In this document: positions 9,886-18,604 of the stretch, piece after piece
How positions within the stretch are numbered: position 1 is the stretch's first letter
Layout: every line of letters starts with the position of its first letter
Source of the DNA: an uncultured beta proteobacterium
Lineage (GTDB): Bacteria; Pseudomonadota; Gammaproteobacteria; Burkholderiales; Rhodocyclaceae
DNA length: 33,469 bases
Assembly: GCA_903848955.1 (NCBI GenBank)
Contig: CAINHS010000117.1
Span: 1 to 33,469 of the forward strand
Direction: 5' to 3'
Notes under the pieces: generated by a model
Databases searched by the model: none
The model's input: the letters and a program-made list of their open reading frames with translations, nothing else
What the model was told of the DNA's origin: nothing
Made by a program: the position numbers and the translations under genes

Positions 9886-10647
9886 TCATACGTTGCTGCC
9901 CAGATAGGCGGCTATCACGTCCGGGTTCTCCCGCACTTCCCTGGCCGTGCCCTCGGTCAGCTTCTTGCCGTAATCGAGCACCAGAATGCGATCGGAAATG
10001 TTCATCACCATTTTCATGTCGTGCTCGACCAGTACCACGGTGACGTTGTTGTCGGCGACCTTGCGCACCAGTTCATCGATCTCGGCGGTCTCCCTGGAAT
10101 TCAGCCCGGCCGCCGGTTCGTCGAGGAAAAGAATCTGCGGCTTGGCGGCAAGCGCGCGGGCGATCTCGAGACGCTTCAGCGCGCCGTAGGGCATCGAGCT
10201 GGCGCCGAGATTCCAGTAGCTTTCGAGTCCGACAAAACGCATCAGTTCGCGTGCCTCGTCGCGCAGTTCGCGGTCGCGCCGGGCGAGACCGGGGAAGCGC
10301 AGCATGGCTTTGACCAGGTTGCGGTCAAGCTGCAAATGCGCACCGACCATGACGTTTTCCAGCGCGGTCATGTTCATGCAGACCTGCAGGTTCTGGAATG
10401 TCCTGGCCATGCCCTTCAAGGCCAGCGCATGCGGAGCGATGCCGGCGATGGACTGGCCCTCGAGCCGGATGTCCCCTTCGCTCGGCGTGTAAATGCCGGT
10501 GATCAGGTTGAACAGCGTGGTCTTGCCGGCCCCGTTGGGCCCGATGACCGAGTACACCAGGCCGCGCTCGACCGCAAAGCTGACATCCTGCACCGCCTTG
10601 ACGCCGCCGAAAGCCTTCGAAAGATTGTCGACTTCGAGCAGTGCCAT
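9886..10647 (-). CDS. livG: LivG-type ABC transporter ATP-binding protein
   Basis: A 253-residue ATPase with Walker A GPNGAGKTT near residue 38, a Q-loop in ARTFQN, an SMPYGALKRLEIARAL signature segment (SYGxQ replaced by PYGALKR, as often in LivG), Walker B ILFLDEPAAGLN, and the VEHDMKMVM switch region. The C-terminal extension ending in YLGSNV is usual for LivG. The start is the ATG at 10647 with GGGAGGA 8 bases upstream; longer readings of the frame run into livM. It overlaps the livM stop codon, so the two are translationally coupled. With the HHE-LivF protein it powers the importer. Confidence 0.92.
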   Translation of the reverse strand: MALLEVDNLSKAFGGVKAVQDVSFAVERGLVYSVIGPNGAGKTTLFNLITGIYTPSEGDIRLEGQSIAGIAPHALALKGMARTFQNLQVCMNMTALENVMVGAHLQLDRNLVKAMLRFPGLARRDRELRDEARELMRFVGLESYWNLGASSMPYGALKRLEIARALAAKPQILFLDEPAAGLNSRETAEIDELVRKVADNNVTVVLVEHDMKMVMNISDRILVLDYGKKLTEGTAREVRENPDVIAAYLGSNV

Positions 10648-11594
10648 CAGGGGTCCTCCCGCCCGTTGCGGCCGAAGCGGGCCGCCAGGGTGGGCACCAG
10701 TCCCTTCGGCATGAAGATCATGCACGTCATGAGAATCGAGCCGAAAACCACCGTTTCCCAACCCTCGAAAGTCGACAGCGCCTGCGGCAATGCGGTCAGC
10801 AGAACGGCGCCGATCAACGAGCCGTAAATGGACGCCATGCCACCGATCACGACCATGGTCACAAGTTCGATGGAATGGAAGAAATCGGCGATGTTGGGGG
10901 TGACGAAGCCGATGTAATGGGCGGTGACGCTGCCCATCAGGCTGGCGAAAAAGGCCGACAGAACGAAGATGGCGACCTTGTAGCGGACGATATCGACGCC
11001 CATCACCTGCGCCGCAACCTCGGAGCCGTGCAGCGCCCGCAGAGCCCGCCCGAACGGCGAATCGATGAGGTTCTTCGCCGCCCAGAAACTGAACAGCAGC
11101 GTCGCCGCGAGTACCCAGTACCACTGCTTTTCGCCCGCGATCTCGAAGCCCATCAGGCCGATCGGCGCCACCGGCATGCCGTCCGGACCGCCGGTATAGG
11201 CCGCCTCGTTCTTGATCACGATGGCGATGATGATGCCCATGCCGAGAGTGGCCATGGCCAGATACTGTCCCTTCAGGCGGAAGATCGGCCGCGCCAGTAT
11301 CGCCGCGATGGAACTCGCGATAGCTGCGCCGGCGGCCATCGCCAACAGCGGGTGCCAACCGAAATGGGTCGGCAGGATGGCTGAAGCATAGGCGCCGATG
11401 CCGATGAAGCCGGCGTGTCCGAGACTGATCTGGCCGGCAAAGCCGATGAGAAGATTCAAGCCGAGCGCGATTATGGCGTTGATCGCCATCCGTATGACGA
11501 TGTCGTAGTAGAAGTTGTTGGGCAGCACCAGCGGCAGCAGCAGCAGCACCGCGGCCAGAAGCATGAGGGAGTAATGCCGGCGCACGCCGCTCAT
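10647..11594 (-). CDS. livM: LivM-type ABC transporter permease
   Basis: A 315-residue inner-membrane permease with about 8-10 hydrophobic segments. It begins MSGVRRHYSLMLLAAVLLLL and contains the LNLLIGFAGQISLGHAGFIGIGAY motif that defines LivM. Another typical stretch, RLKGQYLAMATLGMG, follows about 50 residues later. The ATG overlaps the livH stop codon in an ATGA arrangement, and the stop overlaps the livG start. It forms the heterodimeric channel with LivH. Substrate specificity cannot be read from the permease. Confidence 0.92.
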   Translation of the reverse strand: MSGVRRHYSLMLLAAVLLLLPLVLPNNFYYDIVIRMAINAIIALGLNLLIGFAGQISLGHAGFIGIGAYASAILPTHFGWHPLLAMAAGAAIASSIAAILARPIFRLKGQYLAMATLGMGIIIAIVIKNEAAYTGGPDGMPVAPIGLMGFEIAGEKQWYWVLAATLLFSFWAAKNLIDSPFGRALRALHGSEVAAQVMGVDIVRYKVAIFVLSAFFASLMGSVTAHYIGFVTPNIADFFHSIELVTMVVIGGMASIYGSLIGAVLLTALPQALSTFEGWETVVFGSILMTCMIFMPKGLVPTLAARFGRNGREDP

Positions 11595-12466
11595 ACCCGC
11601 TCCGTGACCTGCGCGCCCAGAATGCCGCGCGGCATGAAGAAAAGAATGAACAGGATCAGGATGAAGGGCACGGCATCCTTGTACGCCGACGAAATGTAGC
11701 CCGCCGCCATGGCCTCGATGACGCCGACCAGCAGCCCGCCGAGAACGGCGCCGAGGCCGCTGCCGAGACCGCCGACCACGGCCGCGACAAAACCCTTGAG
11801 TCCCAGCATGATCCCGACATCGTAGGAGGTCAGGGTAATCGGCGTCAGCAGCACGCCGCCGATGGCTCCCAGCGCGGCCGAAAGCGCGAAGCTGACCAGC
11901 AGCACCCACTGCGTGTTGATGCCGACCAGTTCTGCGGCCAGACGGTTGCAGGAGGTGGCGAGAATTGCCTTGCCGGCCAGCGTACGGCTGAAGAAGTACC
12001 ACAGGGCAACCACTACCAGTGCCGTAACGCCGAGTACCCAGAGGCTTTGCGGCAGCAAAGTAGCGCCGCCGATGTGTATCGGGTCGCTGCCCGAGAATCC
12101 GGGATAGCTGTGCGCTCCTTTGCCCAGCCATATCTGGATCAGACCGCGGATGACCAGAGAAGCGCCGATGGTGATGATGATGAGCGTCACCACCTCGGCG
12201 TCGCGCGCCGGCTCTATCGCCAGTTTCTCGAGCAACATGCCGACTACCGCCGGAATCGCGATTGCCAGCGCAACCGCCACAGGCAGCGGCAGGCCGGCCT
12301 GCATGAAGTAGAACACCAGCATGCCGCCGAGCATGATGAATTCGCCCTGGGCAAAATTGATCACGTTGCTGGCGTTGTAGATCAGCGTAAACCCGAGCGC
12401 CGCCAGGGCGTAGGTGGCGCCCACCGTGATGCCCGAAAACAGAAACTGCAGGAACTGCGGCAGCAT
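11591..12466 (-). CDS. livH: LivH-type ABC transporter permease
   Basis: A 291-residue inner-membrane permease with about eight hydrophobic helices. It has the LivH motifs ALGFTLIYNASNVINFAQGE near the N-terminus and KGFVAAVVGGLGSGLGAVLGG in the C-terminal half. It starts 13 bases after the padJ stop, with a weak ribosome-binding site (AGTAGG). The short gap and shared strand suggest that the transporter belongs to the pad operon. This is the main reason to infer that the importer carries an aromatic acid, not branched-chain amino acids, despite the family name. Confidence 0.92.
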   Translation of the reverse strand: MLPQFLQFLFSGITVGATYALAALGFTLIYNASNVINFAQGEFIMLGGMLVFYFMQAGLPLPVAVALAIAIPAVVGMLLEKLAIEPARDAEVVTLIIITIGASLVIRGLIQIWLGKGAHSYPGFSGSDPIHIGGATLLPQSLWVLGVTALVVVALWYFFSRTLAGKAILATSCNRLAAELVGINTQWVLLVSFALSAALGAIGGVLLTPITLTSYDVGIMLGLKGFVAAVVGGLGSGLGAVLGGLLVGVIEAMAAGYISSAYKDAVPFILILFILFFMPRGILGAQVTERV

Positions 12467-12479
12467 GTCGTCGGCGGAC

Positions 12480-13799
12480 CTACTTCGGCCGCCGGTCGAT
12501 CACCCGCCGCGCTTTGCCCACCAGTGTTCGTTCGACCTTGTCGGTTTCGACGACGTGAACATCGGCGCTGACCCCCACCAGGGACTTGATCTGGTGCTGC
12601 ACGGCGGCGCCGATTTCATGTCGCCTGGCTTCGCTCAGGCTGCCCGAGAGTTCGCTGCGAACTTCGACGTAGACATCCAGCTTGTCGAGGTGCCCGTCGC
12701 GGGAAACCTGCAGCTGGTACTGGGCGCACAAGCTGGAGTTCTTCAGCAGAATCTCTTCGATCTGGGTCGGGAAAACATTCACGCCGCGGATGATCAGCAT
12801 GTCATCGCTGCGGCCGGTAATTTTTTCCATGCGCCTCATGCTGCGCGCCGTCCCCGGCAGCAGGCGGGTCAGGTCGCGGGTGCGATAGCGCAGAATCGGC
12901 AAGGCCTCCTTGGACAGGGAGGTAAATACCAGTTCGCCGATTTCCCCGTCCGGCAGCACTGCGCCGGTTTCCGGATGGATGATCTCCGGGTAGAAATGAT
13001 CTTCCCATATGTGCGGACCGTCCTTGGTTTCAACGCACTCGCAGGACACGCCGGGGCCCATGACCTCGGACAGGCCGTAGATATCAATGGCATCGATGCC
13101 CAGGCGCTCCTCGATCTCGCGCCGCATTTCGTTGGTCCACGGTTCGGCGCCGAACAAACCCACGCGCAAACTGCTGCCGTTCGCCTTCATGCCCTGCTTG
13201 ATCATCTCGTCGGCGATCGTCAGCACGTAGGAAGGGGTGCACATGATCACGCTGGGCTTGAAGTCCTGAATCAGCTGCACCTGCTTTTCGGTCTGGCCGC
13301 CGGACATGGGAATGACCGTTGCGCCGAGGGCCTCGCCGCCGTAGTGCGCGCCGAGGCCGCCGGTAAACAGGCCGTAGCCGTAGGAATTTAGAATGATGTC
13401 GTCGGCCGAGCAGCCCGCGGCGCGCAGCGAGCGCGCCATGAGTCGAGCCCACATGGCAATGTCGTTGGCGGTATAGCCGACTACCGTCGGTTTTCCGGTG
13501 GTGCCGGACGAGGCGTGCACCCGCACCACATCGCGCATCGGCGTCGCGAACAGGCCGTAGGGGTAGGTATCGCGCAGATCGGACTTGGTGGTGAAGGGAA
13601 ACTTGGCCAGGTCCGACAACTGCTTCAGGTCATCCGGATGCACCCCGGCGGCGTCGTACTTGGCGCGATAGTGCGGCACATTGTCGTAAGCGTGCTTGAG
13701 CGACCACTTCATGCGCTGAAGCTGCAGCGCCTGCAGTTCATCCCGGCTGGCCTTTTCTATCGGTTCCAGGCCGCTGCCCGGCACATTCTGCTTGCTCAT
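12480..13799 (-). CDS. padJ: Phenylacetate-CoA ligase (AMP-forming), anaerobic pathway
   Basis: A 439-residue adenylate-forming ligase of the PaaK/PadJ family, which activates phenylacetate to phenylacetyl-CoA with ATP and CoA in the cytoplasm. The phosphate-binding motif HASSGTTGKPTVVGYT (residues ~93-108), the DIYGLSEVMGPG segment and the C-terminal KITGRSDDMLIIRGVNVFPTQIE region are those of phenylacetate-CoA ligases. The start is the ATG preceded by GGAGGAG; a longer reading of the frame runs back through padI and is false. The ATG overlaps the padI stop (ATGA). As the first step of the pathway whose later steps are encoded by the genes just upstream, PadJ is preferred over the aerobic PaaK name. 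Confidence 0.9.
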   Translation of the reverse strand: MSKQNVPGSGLEPIEKASRDELQALQLQRMKWSLKHAYDNVPHYRAKYDAAGVHPDDLKQLSDLAKFPFTTKSDLRDTYPYGLFATPMRDVVRVHASSGTTGKPTVVGYTANDIAMWARLMARSLRAAGCSADDIILNSYGYGLFTGGLGAHYGGEALGATVIPMSGGQTEKQVQLIQDFKPSVIMCTPSYVLTIADEMIKQGMKANGSSLRVGLFGAEPWTNEMRREIEERLGIDAIDIYGLSEVMGPGVSCECVETKDGPHIWEDHFYPEIIHPETGAVLPDGEIGELVFTSLSKEALPILRYRTRDLTRLLPGTARSMRRMEKITGRSDDMLIIRGVNVFPTQIEEILLKNSSLCAQYQLQVSRDGHLDKLDVYVEVRSELSGSLSEARRHEIGAAVQHQIKSLVGVSADVHVVETDKVERTLVGKARRVIDRRPK

Positions 13800-15166
13800 G
13801 TTTCTCCTCCCGGCGCGCTTGCGCGATGAACCATCTGTTTGACGAAGGCGAGATTTTCCACCACCTTGGCCTGAATATGTGAAATCTGATCCGGACTCAG
13901 GTGACGGAAGCGGCCCATCGCCTTGAGATACTCGGTAACCGGCAGCGGCTGATCGACCGGCCGCGTGAAGCGCAGGCCGGCACCGGGGGTGTAATCCCAC
14001 AACATGACAAAGTTGGTCTCGACCGCCTTGCGCGCCACTTCCATGTTCTGGTCGGTCGGAAAACGCCAGCCGGTGGTGCAGGGCGAATAGACGTGCAGGT
14101 AGGCAAAGCCCCGCTTGGAAGCCTCTATCGCCTTGTCGAGCTTGTCGTAGAGATCTTCCATATAGGCCGTTGACGCCGTGGCGACATACTCGCAGCGATG
14201 GTTGACCATGATCAGCGGCAGATTCTTGGCATCCTGAGTCTTGCCCTGTGACGGCATGCCGCCCGATCCCTTGCCGACCGGCGTGGTAGACGTCCATGCC
14301 CCGTAGGGCGTACAACTCGAGCGCTGCATGCCGGTGTTCATGTAGCCCTCGTTGTCGACCACCATGAAAAGTATTTGCTCATTGCGCTCGGCCGCGCCGG
14401 ACAGTGACTGGAAGCCGACGTCGGAGGCACCGCCGTCGCCGGCGATGGCCAGCGCCAGCACCTCGCGCCCGACCCGCTTGTACTGCCGCTTGATGCCGGC
14501 CAGCATGGCGGCGGTATTGGTCAGCAGGGGATGGAACACCGGGATCTTGGTGCCGGTGGTGCCGTTGAAACCGACCGAACCCATGCCGGGCACGCAGCCC
14601 GGCGGCGTCGCCAGCACGGTGTCCGGTCCCACCCGGCGCAGCGTATGGCGCATCAGGAGTTCGGTATTGCAGCCCTGACAGCCGGCCAGGCCCGGTGCAA
14701 ACAGGTCCTCCCAGTCGCCGACTTCGTTGTAAATGCGGGAGGTGGTGATGTAAGTCAGCGCCCCGTGGGGGCAGGCCGGTACGCATGCCGGAGAGCCCGC
14801 CGGGCTTTCGTAACACATGTCGCACTTCGCAACGTGACCGCTGCCGGCGTCAAGCGCGATGCCGGCGTAGGCGCAACCGACCGTGCACAGCAGGCAATCG
14901 ACGCACTTCGCCGCGTTCCAGTCGATGACGCCGCTGGCGCCGTCCTTGGTCAGCGCCCCGGCCGGACACACCGTCACGCACTTTGGATCGCCGCACTGAC
15001 GGCACAGCGCAAGTTCGAATCCCCCGCTTGCGTCGCCCACGATCTGAATCCGCGAACGCGTCTTGTCCTGCGTGCCGGTCTTGGCGCCGGCGCAGGCGGT
15101 CATGCAGTCGCCGCAGCCGTCGCACCTGGCGGCATCGAAGGCGATGGTGTTGTAGCCTCTTCCCAT
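13796..15166 (-). CDS. padI: Phenylglyoxylate dehydrogenase beta subunit (ferredoxin domain + TPP domain)
   Basis: A 456-residue subunit of the NADH-forming phenylglyoxylate:acceptor oxidoreductase, which decarboxylates phenylglyoxylate to benzoyl-CoA and CO2. Residues ~1-135 form a polyferredoxin region with several cysteine clusters, including CDGCGDCMTAC, CRQCGDPKCVTVC, CVDCLLCTVGC and CDMCYES. Residues ~145-456 are a 2-oxoacid:ferredoxin oxidoreductase beta domain. It has the CQGCNTELLMRHTLR start, the thiamine diphosphate/Mg motif GDGGASDVG, and the following VVDNEGYMNTGMQRS segment. A separate ferredoxin would be usual in many relatives; here it is joined to the beta domain, as I recall for PadI. 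AGGAGA precedes the ATG. Confidence 0.88.
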   Translation of the reverse strand: MGRGYNTIAFDAARCDGCGDCMTACAGAKTGTQDKTRSRIQIVGDASGGFELALCRQCGDPKCVTVCPAGALTKDGASGVIDWNAAKCVDCLLCTVGCAYAGIALDAGSGHVAKCDMCYESPAGSPACVPACPHGALTYITTSRIYNEVGDWEDLFAPGLAGCQGCNTELLMRHTLRRVGPDTVLATPPGCVPGMGSVGFNGTTGTKIPVFHPLLTNTAAMLAGIKRQYKRVGREVLALAIAGDGGASDVGFQSLSGAAERNEQILFMVVDNEGYMNTGMQRSSCTPYGAWTSTTPVGKGSGGMPSQGKTQDAKNLPLIMVNHRCEYVATASTAYMEDLYDKLDKAIEASKRGFAYLHVYSPCTTGWRFPTDQNMEVARKAVETNFVMLWDYTPGAGLRFTRPVDQPLPVTEYLKAMGRFRHLSPDQISHIQAKVVENLAFVKQMVHRASAPGGET

Positions 15167-15175
15167 ATTCGTCTC

Positions 15176-16429
15176 CTAGCGCCAGAGTTTCGACATCAGT
15201 TCGCGGCCCACCGCCAGCGGGTTTGCCAGGAAGCGCTGCTTGACCGCCGACAGATCGACCCGGCGCAGGATCAGCTGGCACATGACGCCGCCGTCAAAGA
15301 ATTCGTTGACGCCGTAGATGCCGAGCAGCCGGTCATCCTTGAAGATCGCCTTGAGATAGCGGCCGCTGGCTTCGTCGAAGCGTGTCACCACCTCGGCGCC
15401 TTCCGTCAGTCTGCTGCTGCCCACCGAAATCGCATGGCGGCCGAAGAAATGATAGGTGTTGAGCGGCACGCCGCCCGGGTAGTGCTTCAGTCCGGGGTCT
15501 CCGGCCATGGCCATGCCGGCGATGCGCCCCTGCTCCGTCGCATCCGGCAGAATTGAATTCATCACCTTGTCGTCCGAGAAAAAGCTCTTGGCCTGCGCGC
15601 AATCGCCCGCCGCCCAGACGTTGGCGACGCTGGTCTGCATGCTGTCGCCGACCAGAATGCCCCGGTCATGAGCCACGCCGCTGTCGCCGAGAAAATCCAT
15701 GTTCGGCTTGACTCCCGTGGCCACCAGCAGCAAGTCGGCCTCCAGCGTCTTGCCGTTTTCAAGCGTCAGCGTCGCACCGACGGCCGACGGCGCCAGCTTC
15801 ACCACCCGGCTGCCGGTGAGGATGGTCGCGCCGTTGTCGACAAAAGCCTTTTCGATCATCTGCGCCGCCGTCGGGTCGAAATAGCCGTCGGTCAGTTGCT
15901 TCGCCATTTCGACGATGGTCACCGAGGCGCCGGCCTTGACCAGGTTCTCCGCCGCGTGCATGCCCACCAGCCCTGCACCCAGCACCACCGCGTGTTTCGA
16001 CTGGCTGATCGCCGCGTGCAGTCTGGTGGCGTCGTCCAGTGTGCGCAGGACGTGATACTTGACCTGATCGAGGCCCGGAATCGGCGGGATGGCGGGTGCC
16101 GCACCGGTAGCCAGCAGAACTTTTTCGTAGATGATTTCGCTGCCGTCGGCCAGTTCGGCCGCATTGCGCCCGGTATGCAGGGCTTCCAGCGCAGCGCCGC
16201 GCCTGTAGTCGACCCGGTTCGCCGCAAAAAACTGCTCGTCGCGGAGGAACACGTCGCCCGGTGCCGAGCGGCCGGACACGACGTAGGGCAGAACGGTCGG
16301 CGAGTAAGGCAGAAGCGTGTCGCGCGTGACCAGCGTCAGGCTGCCTTCGGCATCGTGCATGCGGATCGCCGTCACCGCTTCGAGCGCGGCGTGGCTGCTG
16401 CCGACGACGAGGTATTTGGTCTGTTCCAT
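15176..16429 (-). CDS. padH: Phenylglyoxylate dehydrogenase epsilon subunit (FAD/NADH oxidoreductase)
   Basis: A 417-residue flavoprotein of the pyridine nucleotide-disulfide oxidoreductase fold, which passes electrons from the iron-sulfur subunits to NAD+. It has an N-terminal FAD motif in the variant form VVGSSHAALEAV, an NAD motif VLGAGLVGMHAAENLVKAG near residues 148-166, and the ATG/GD FAD segments LLVATGVKPN and VWAAGDCAQA. No redox-active CxxC is seen next to the FAD motif. The GAGAGGGA ribosome-binding site lies in the end of padG, two bases before this gene. This subunit explains why the family enzyme can use NAD+ in place of ferredoxin. Confidence 0.87.
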   Translation of the reverse strand: MEQTKYLVVGSSHAALEAVTAIRMHDAEGSLTLVTRDTLLPYSPTVLPYVVSGRSAPGDVFLRDEQFFAANRVDYRRGAALEALHTGRNAAELADGSEIIYEKVLLATGAAPAIPPIPGLDQVKYHVLRTLDDATRLHAAISQSKHAVVLGAGLVGMHAAENLVKAGASVTIVEMAKQLTDGYFDPTAAQMIEKAFVDNGATILTGSRVVKLAPSAVGATLTLENGKTLEADLLLVATGVKPNMDFLGDSGVAHDRGILVGDSMQTSVANVWAAGDCAQAKSFFSDDKVMNSILPDATEQGRIAGMAMAGDPGLKHYPGGVPLNTYHFFGRHAISVGSSRLTEGAEVVTRFDEASGRYLKAIFKDDRLLGIYGVNEFFDGGVMCQLILRRVDLSAVKQRFLANPLAVGRELMSKLWR

Positions 16430-16431
16430 CG

Positions 16432-17679
16432 CTAGTCCCTCTCGTTGAGCCAGACCGGCTCGGTCGGCGCCGGGCCGGAAAGCAGCTTCTCCGTGGCCTC
16501 GATGACGCGATGAAAATGCCCCACCGTGATGTCGGCTCCGGCCAGGCCGCCGATAAAACTCATCGACGGCACATGCCGCCCCAGACGATACAGGGCTCCC
16601 ATGGTCTCCTGGTACATCGGCCCGCAGTTCCAGCGGAAGCCGACCGAACGGTCGACCACGCCCAGAGCCTGTATCTTGGCCAGGGACTTCAACAAGGCCT
16701 CGACCGGAAAGGGGCTGAAGGTCTTGAGCTTGATCAACCCGACGCGCTTGCCGGCATCGCGCGCCTCATCGATCGCGTCCTTGGCCGCGCCGCTCATGCT
16801 GCCCAGGGTCATGATGGCGTAGTCGGCGCCGTCGAGGCGGTATTCCTCGACCAGCGGCGCGAAGCGGCGGCCGAAACGCTGCGCCCACTCCTCGTGCACC
16901 TCCTCGATGACGCGCAACGAGTTCTGCATGCCGCGGCACTGTCCCTTGCGGTAGCGGACGAAGGTCGCCGGCCCCTTGCCGCCCGAACCGCCGGTCAGGG
17001 GATCGACCGCCATCGGCCGCAAAGGGTCGAGCGCCACATGCCAGTTCACGTTCTTGACGCCGAGGAAGGCGTCCACCTCCGCCTGATCGGGCAACTCGAC
17101 GCGCGAGGTGCCATAGGAAAGGTAGTTGCCATCGAGGCAGACATTCACCGGCAGCATGACATCGTGATGCTCGGCGATCTTGAACGCCATCACCGTCGTA
17201 TCCAGAACCTCCTGCACCGTTTCACAATACAACTGCACCCAACCGACCTCGCGCACCGTCATCGCGTCCTGGTGTCCGCCCCACACCGATTGCGGCGTGA
17301 TGCCGTCGCGGGTGACGATCGACATGACGATCGGCAAACGCATGCCGGAGGTGCGGAAATACGGTTCGAACATGAAGGCCAGGCCCGGGCCGCAGGTTGC
17401 GGTGTAGGTCCGCGCCCCGGCCAAGGCGCCGCCCTGCAGCACCGAGAGCACCGAATGTTCGCCTTCGGCATCGACGATATCGGCGTCCATGCGGCCGTCT
17501 GCGATCAGCTTGGCAACATGCTCGACCAGCGAGGACTGCGGCGTGATCGGATACACGGCCACCATGTCGGGGCGCGCCAGAGCCACGGCCAGAGCCGCGG
17601 CCTCGTTGCCTTCGCAGAGAATTACCTTCTGCTTCGCCGGCCCGGCTTGGTCGGGCACATCAAGCGCGGCGGTGTTCAT
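16432..17679 (-). CDS. padG: Phenylglyoxylate dehydrogenase alpha subunit
   Basis: A 415-residue alpha subunit of the 2-oxoacid:acceptor oxidoreductase family. It contains AVYPITPQSSLVEH, the TPP-domain motif typical of alpha chains, the EGEHSVLSVLQGGALAGART segment and a C-terminal domain II beginning near LDGADYAIMTLGSMSGAAKDA. It binds 2-oxoacid and CoA with PadI, which carries the TPP cofactor site. The ATG at 17679 overlaps the padF stop codon; an upstream reading of this frame lies within padF. The stop is two bases before the padH start. The gene is complete and typical for its family. Confidence 0.88.
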   Translation of the reverse strand: MNTAALDVPDQAGPAKQKVILCEGNEAAALAVALARPDMVAVYPITPQSSLVEHVAKLIADGRMDADIVDAEGEHSVLSVLQGGALAGARTYTATCGPGLAFMFEPYFRTSGMRLPIVMSIVTRDGITPQSVWGGHQDAMTVREVGWVQLYCETVQEVLDTTVMAFKIAEHHDVMLPVNVCLDGNYLSYGTSRVELPDQAEVDAFLGVKNVNWHVALDPLRPMAVDPLTGGSGGKGPATFVRYRKGQCRGMQNSLRVIEEVHEEWAQRFGRRFAPLVEEYRLDGADYAIMTLGSMSGAAKDAIDEARDAGKRVGLIKLKTFSPFPVEALLKSLAKIQALGVVDRSVGFRWNCGPMYQETMGALYRLGRHVPSMSFIGGLAGADITVGHFHRVIEATEKLLSGPAPTEPVWLNERD

Positions 17680-17975
17680 GTCGCCTCCGGAATCATGGTG
17701 ATCGCCCGTTGCGGGCACTCGTTGGCGCAGATGCCGCAACCCTTGCAGGTTTTCAGATTGAAATCAAACCAGGCCGGCCTTTCCTCGACGCACTGTACCG
17801 GACAATACAGCCAGCAAACCGCGCACTTGACGCACTTGTCGCGATCGACCACGGGCCGCATGCTGCGCCAGTCGCCGGGCAACATCGGGCTGACCTCGGT
17901 GGCGACCGGGCAAAGGTCGTCCGGCACATTCGCCTTGACCAGGTCGAACAACGGATAGCTGGTGTGCCGGCTCAT
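17676..17975 (-). CDS. padF: Phenylglyoxylate dehydrogenase delta subunit (2x[4Fe-4S] ferredoxin)
   Basis: A 99-residue iron-sulfur protein with two [4Fe-4S] motifs: CVKCAVCWLYCP at about residues 53-64, and CKGCGICANECP at about 82-93. This is the delta-subunit layout of four-subunit 2-oxoacid oxidoreductases, with ~50 residues before the clusters. It carries electrons from the TPP site towards PadH. Both ends overlap neighbours by ATGA (padE stop before it, padG start after it), so it is translated in tandem with them. Confidence 0.9.
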   Translation of the reverse strand: MSRHTSYPLFDLVKANVPDDLCPVATEVSPMLPGDWRSMRPVVDRDKCVKCAVCWLYCPVQCVEERPAWFDFNLKTCKGCGICANECPQRAITMIPEAT

Positions 17976-18544
17976 GCCGCGACCCTCCGCTCTATGGTGT
18001 ATACGGTCGTCTCGTTGTAGCCGCGCTCAAGGGCTGTAAGGTTCTGGGCGAGACCGGCATCGCGGAAATCGGAGTCGGCCAGAGAACGCTTCAAGGCTTC
18101 CAGCGAGACCACTCCGGTGGTCCGCGCGAAAGCGCCGAGCATCAGCGTATTGGTGATCGGACGCTTGAAAACCTCGAGCGCGATGCCGATTGCATCGCAC
18201 AGGCCGACCACGCCCACCGCGTCGGCAAGGGCCACCTCCGCCAGCGGCTTGTGCGTGGCCTGCACCAGTGTGCCGCCGGGCTTGAGACCGCTGAAAATAT
18301 CCACCGATCTTGCCAACGACGGATCGACGCAGATCAGACAGTCCGGGGTATAGATGTTGGTCAGCTGGCGGATCTCGCGATCGCTGCAGCGCAGGAAGGA
18401 AACCACCGGCGCACCGCGCCGCTCGAAACCGAAAGACGGAATCGACACCGCATACTTGCCTTCTTCAAGCAGTGCCGCCGCGAGCATCGCTGCCGCCGTA
18501 ACCGCACCTTGGCCGCCGCGGCCATGAAAGCGCACTTCGTACAT
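17972..18544 (-). CDS. padE: Phenylglyoxylate dehydrogenase gamma subunit
   Basis: A 190-residue gamma chain of the 2-oxoacid:acceptor oxidoreductase family. It begins MYEVRFHGRGGQGAVTAA, the CoA-binding loop that marks gamma subunits, followed by the IPSFGFERRGAPVVSFLR segment. It is the first of the five dehydrogenase genes (padEFGHI), and GAGGAGA precedes the ATG. The 60-base gap separating it from padD contains a stem-loop, unlike the overlapping junctions elsewhere in the operon. The protein is complete and close to the usual gamma length. Confidence 0.88.
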   Translation of the reverse strand: MYEVRFHGRGGQGAVTAAAMLAAALLEEGKYAVSIPSFGFERRGAPVVSFLRCSDREIRQLTNIYTPDCLICVDPSLARSVDIFSGLKPGGTLVQATHKPLAEVALADAVGVVGLCDAIGIALEVFKRPITNTLMLGAFARTTGVVSLEALKRSLADSDFRDAGLAQNLTALERGYNETTVYTIERRVAA

Positions 18545-18563
18545 CCTGTCTCCTCTGGTTCGA

Positions 18564-18581
18564 TGGGGCTCTTTGGCCCCA
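18564..18581 (-). promoter_or_regulatory. Stem-loop between padD and padE
   Basis: A perfect 6-base-pair hairpin, TGGGGC-N6-GCCCCA, lies in the only sizeable gap inside the padBCD-padEFGHIJ run. No T-run follows, so it is not a classical terminator. It may adjust the relative amount of the phenylacetyl-CoA oxidoreductase and phenylglyoxylate dehydrogenase messages, or be without function. Confidence 0.4.
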
Positions 18582-18604
18582 CATCTTATTTGCTTCCCTG
18601 AAAC

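Noticed and set aside
8703-10043. A 446-codon plus-strand open frame opposite livF and livG
   Set aside because: It lies antisense to two genes with full ATPase motifs and has a low-complexity, His/Arg/Gln-rich composition typical of the reverse strand of high-GC genes.
16510-17958. A 482-codon plus-strand open frame
   Set aside because: It is antisense to padG and padF; composition is dominated by His, Arg and Asp and no motif is visible.
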